The translations under genes were made by a program, and so were the position numbers. From Candidatus Roizmanbacteria bacterium (GTDB taxonomy: Bacteria; Patescibacteriota; Microgenomatia; UBA1406; GWC2-37-13): a DNA stretch of 17,666 nucleotides. Location: assembly GCA_027002315.1 (NCBI GenBank), contig JALWZV010000044.1, positions 1 to 17,666 on the forward strand, in the 5' to 3' direction. The notes beneath the pieces are model-generated. The model made no database searches, was not told the origin of the DNA, and saw only the letters and a list, made by a program, of their open reading frames with translations. Numbering within the stretch: the stretch's first letter is position 1; every line of letters starts with the position of its first letter. Of the stretch, positions 15,545 through 17,666 are shown in pieces.

Positions 15545-16168
15545 ATGGAAAATAATACAGAGACTAACAAGAAAATAGGAATGTTTATAGTTATTCTTTT
15601 AGTTGCTTTTGGAGTTTTGTTGTTATTTATGTTTACAAAAGGACTTAAGGAAAAGAAGAGTTTAAATAAGGAGATGGAAACTACGAGAGTTATTACGCAA
15701 GAAAAAGAACCAACTCCAACGGAGGTTGATAGGTTAAAAAACACAAAAGGTCAAGGTTTATCAAGTATGAAAATTGACAAAGCAACATATACGACAAAGG
15801 ATATTGTTTTCGTGACAGTAAACCTAGACTCTTTAAATAAAAACGTTGTAGGATTTGATTTAATAGTAAAATACGATCCTCAAAAGCTAGATTATATGAG
15901 AGCTGTGGTTTTAAACAATAGCTTTAATTTAATTTCAAGGAAAAATAAAGGGGAGTTAATTTTAACAGGCTTAAAGAAATTGAAGGCTAAGGATGCCACC
16001 GTGTTTAGTAATAGCGGTCTTGTAAAAGTTAGTTTTCAACCTAAAACAAAAGGTGAGACTAATGTCTCTGTAGTTTCTAAAATGGGTAAAGATATATCTC
16101 AGTTTGTTACCGATAAATCTGTTCCATATGCAATACAATCTAGTTCTGTTAGAATTAATATCAAATGA
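15545..16168 (+). CDS. Membrane-anchored cohesin-like protein (207 aa)
   Basis: A transmembrane helix at 11-31 is followed by a Lys-rich stretch and a short linker (40-70), with no signal-peptidase site like those of its neighbours, so it probably stays in the membrane. Residues 73-206 form a cohesin-like domain: FVTVNLDSL (89-97), VVGFDLIVKYDPQKLDYMRA (101-120, the cohesin hallmark strand pair), GLVKVSFQP (158-166). It has no dockerin and no LPxTG, so it would act as a membrane anchor offering one cohesin on the surface. Its TGA stop overlaps the next start (ATGA, 16165-16168), so the two are translationally coupled. Confidence 0.78.
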   Translation: MENNTETNKKIGMFIVILLVAFGVLLLFMFTKGLKEKKSLNKEMETTRVITQEKEPTPTEVDRLKNTKGQGLSSMKIDKATYTTKDIVFVTVNLDSLNKNVVGFDLIVKYDPQKLDYMRAVVLNNSFNLISRKNKGELILTGLKKLKAKDATVFSNSGLVKVSFQPKTKGETNVSVVSKMGKDISQFVTDKSVPYAIQSSSVRINIK

Positions 16169-16830
16169 TTCAAATGAAATGGAATTTTTTGAAATCAATA
16201 TTTGTAATAGCATTCTTTGTTGTTTTGTTGTTAAAACTGCCAAAAGCAACTAATGCAGCTTATTTAAAGTTTGATAAAGATACTTTAGAGGTTAGTTCAG
16301 GTGAGACATTTACAGTTGATGTTATAGTCGATGCTGGTACTGATGCTATTGTCTCAACTGACGCTTATGTAAAATATGATCCAAGTGTGTTGAGCGTGGA
16401 GTCTATTAATGATGGTTCGTTTTTTGATACAGTAGTAAGTACTAAGAATAGTGATAATGTTTATATAGCAGGAATGTTGAGCGATGTTGGTGATTCTAAA
16501 ACAGGCTCAGGAACAGTGGCAACAATAACATTCAAGGCCTTGAGCGATTCAGGTACAACTTTAAGCTATATATGTGATCCAAACTCTACTCCAACATCTA
16601 AGATTATTAAAAACGATACAAATGCAACAGATGTGATAGTGTGCTCTCAAAACAAAACATTAGCTATAAATTCATCTGGAGCTAACGCTAATACTACTGC
16701 CAATAACAGTCCAACTCCAACATCAAATACATTACCTAAGACAGGTTTCTTAGATAATCTGTTAAAATTATCTACAGGAGGATTAGTTTTACTATTTATA
16801 GGATTGATATCTAAAAAATGGGCAAATTAA
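16165..16830 (+). CDS. LPKTG-anchored cohesin-domain protein (221 aa)
   Basis: Signal peptide 1-32 (hydrophobic 11-24, cut near TNAA|Y). Cohesin domain at 33-170, the clearest in the window: LKFDKDTLEVSSGETFTVDV at 34-53 and DAYVKYDPSVLSVESI at 66-81, then VATITFKAL (118-126). PT linker 181-189. The C-terminus is a full sorting signal: LPKTG at 190-194, hydrophobic 199-215, then KK at 217-218. A sortase would join the Thr to an envelope component, leaving the cohesin exposed. No sortase gene is in the window. It overlaps its upstream (4 nt) and downstream (13 nt) neighbours. A likely cell-surface base for dockerin-bearing proteins. Confidence 0.87.
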   Translation: MIQMKWNFLKSIFVIAFFVVLLLKLPKATNAAYLKFDKDTLEVSSGETFTVDVIVDAGTDAIVSTDAYVKYDPSVLSVESINDGSFFDTVVSTKNSDNVYIAGMLSDVGDSKTGSGTVATITFKALSDSGTTLSYICDPNSTPTSKIIKNDTNATDVIVCSQNKTLAINSSGANANTTANNSPTPTSNTLPKTGFLDNLLKLSTGGLVLLFIGLISKKWAN

Positions 16831-17519
16831 AATTTAAAATTCCAATAAATAAAACGAAGATTGTACCTATTTTAATAGGGCTTTTTATTTCTGTAATAGC
16901 ATTAGTTATGGTTTTTAGATTTGGACCAACCTTGTTTACCAGAGCGTCTGATTCAGCGCCTCGTGATGTCACCATAAATAACATTACTAATAACTCGGCT
17001 AAAATTAGTTGGACAACTGGTGCTAGTAATCAAGGTGTAGTTGAGTATGGAACATCACCAACCTCTCTAAATTTTTTTGCTCCTGAAACAGATAAAACAA
17101 AAAACCATAATGTTGATTTAACATTATTATCACCTAACACAACATATTATTTTCAAATCAGAATAGGGAATAAAAAATATGACAACGGTGGAGTTCCTTG
17201 GACCTTTACTACTCGATCGAATCAAGACACGCAAGAGCAAAAAGTTGGCGTTACTACAACACCGGCTGCTGGTGTAACCAAACAACCGCAAGGCACTCCA
17301 GTAAAAAGCAACACTTCGCCCACGCCAACTCCAACACCCATCTCTACAGTTATTATTCCACCTAAAAAAAGTCCGGCTCCACAAAGTAGTTCGTGCACTG
17401 AAACTGATTGTAGTAAGATAAAAGAAAAGTTAGGTCAAGGGTGCACAACACAAGATTATATTAAGTGTCTTAAAAATCAAGCAACAACTCCAACATCAAC
17501 TCCATCCGGAACACTATAA
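16818..17519 (+). CDS. Membrane-anchored fibronectin type III protein (233 aa)
   Basis: Anchor helix 16-34 with possible cut TRA|SD after A43. Residues 46-133 are a fibronectin type III / purple-acid-phosphatase-N-like beta-sandwich: AKISWTTGASNQGVVEYG (61-78) and LSPNTTYYFQIRIG (104-117) are hallmark strands. A long Pro/Thr/Ser linker (142-190) leads to a short four-Cys helical tail (C193, C198, C209, C217; TQDYIKCLKN) and a PT end. It has no cohesin, dockerin or LPxTG. It starts inside the previous gene (13-nt overlap), tying it to the cohesin anchors in one transcript. It may be a surface spacer or adhesin; the tail's partner is unknown. Confidence 0.82.
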   Translation: MGKLKFKIPINKTKIVPILIGLFISVIALVMVFRFGPTLFTRASDSAPRDVTINNITNNSAKISWTTGASNQGVVEYGTSPTSLNFFAPETDKTKNHNVDLTLLSPNTTYYFQIRIGNKKYDNGGVPWTFTTRSNQDTQEQKVGVTTTPAAGVTKQPQGTPVKSNTSPTPTPTPISTVIIPPKKSPAPQSSSCTETDCSKIKEKLGQGCTTQDYIKCLKNQATTPTSTPSGTL

Positions 17520-17573
17520 AGTACTAATCTTCAAATTTCCTATATACAGTTAATAACGAATGAAGAATGAAGA

Positions 17574-17666
17574 TAAAATTTCTAATTGACCTAATTAATC
17601 TAATTTCCCCGCCTGCAGAAGCTATCGCTTCAGCGATTGCTTGCGGGCAGATAAACAAGCTCCAAG
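17574..17666 (+). repeat. Intergenic repeat, second copy of the 2118-2240 element (cut by window end)
   Basis: AT-rich lead CTAATTGACCTAATTAATCT (17583-17602), then CCCCGCCTGCAG and stem GAAGC-TATC-GCTTC, then TTGCGGGCAG and a tail ATAAACAA..TCCAAG, all in the same order and orientation as the earlier copy. This copy lacks the second GC hairpin. The 17520-17573 gap before it shows nothing else recognisable. Confidence 0.75.

Overview
The window is a low-GC, densely coded stretch of bacterial chromosome. It most resembles a Candidate Phyla Radiation (Patescibacteria) genome, and a Microgenomates-type lineage is my best guess. The reasons are many short hypothetical membrane or secreted proteins, Pro-Thr (PTPTP) linkers, Ca-binding dockerin-like tails, a DUF5663-like small protein, almost no Shine-Dalgarno sequences, and GC-rich palindromic repeats with AT-rich tails between genes. 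TGA is used as a stop (e.g. 16166-16168), which argues against the TGA-recoded CPR groups. No rRNA, tRNA, CRISPR array, transposase or integrase was seen. The taxonomy is inference.

Layout. 1-1920 holds ordinary genes: a DUF5663-like protein, an AAA/DUF4143 ATPase with an altered Walker A motif, and a convergent small helix-turn-helix protein. 1921-2462 is a non-coding repeat patch. 2463-3970 is a minus-strand cluster: a 50-aa membrane protein, a 98-aa multi-pass membrane protein and a 358-aa secreted Cys-rich/PT-rich protein. Divergent from it, 4050-6763 encodes a 774-aa modular secreted protein and a 125-aa membrane-anchored protein. 6764-7236 is a second repeat patch. 7237-7533 encodes another 98-aa membrane protein, apparently a paralog of the minus-strand one.

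7639-17519 is a plus-strand run of eight secreted or surface genes with gaps of 34-44 nt, the last three overlapping. Products in order: Cys-rich protein with dockerin; cohesin-like + beta-helix + dockerin; beta-helix + dockerin; cohesin-like + dockerin; two cohesin-like domains + Cys-rich segments + dockerin; membrane-anchored cohesin-like; cohesin-like with an LPKTG sorting signal; membrane-anchored fibronectin type III protein. The window ends in a copy of the 1921-2462 repeat.

How they may work together (inference). Dockerin-only proteins would be distal subunits, proteins with both cohesin-like and dockerin modules would be chain-forming adaptors, and cohesin-only proteins (one transmembrane, one LPKTG) would be cell-surface anchors. 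Together they would make a compact Ca-dependent surface assembly resembling a cellulosome but displaying beta-helix modules, perhaps for binding host or environmental polysaccharides. Two dockerins are an unusual form with three Ca loops and four Cys. Many start codons lie directly at or just downstream of a TATAAT-like box, suggesting widespread leaderless transcription.
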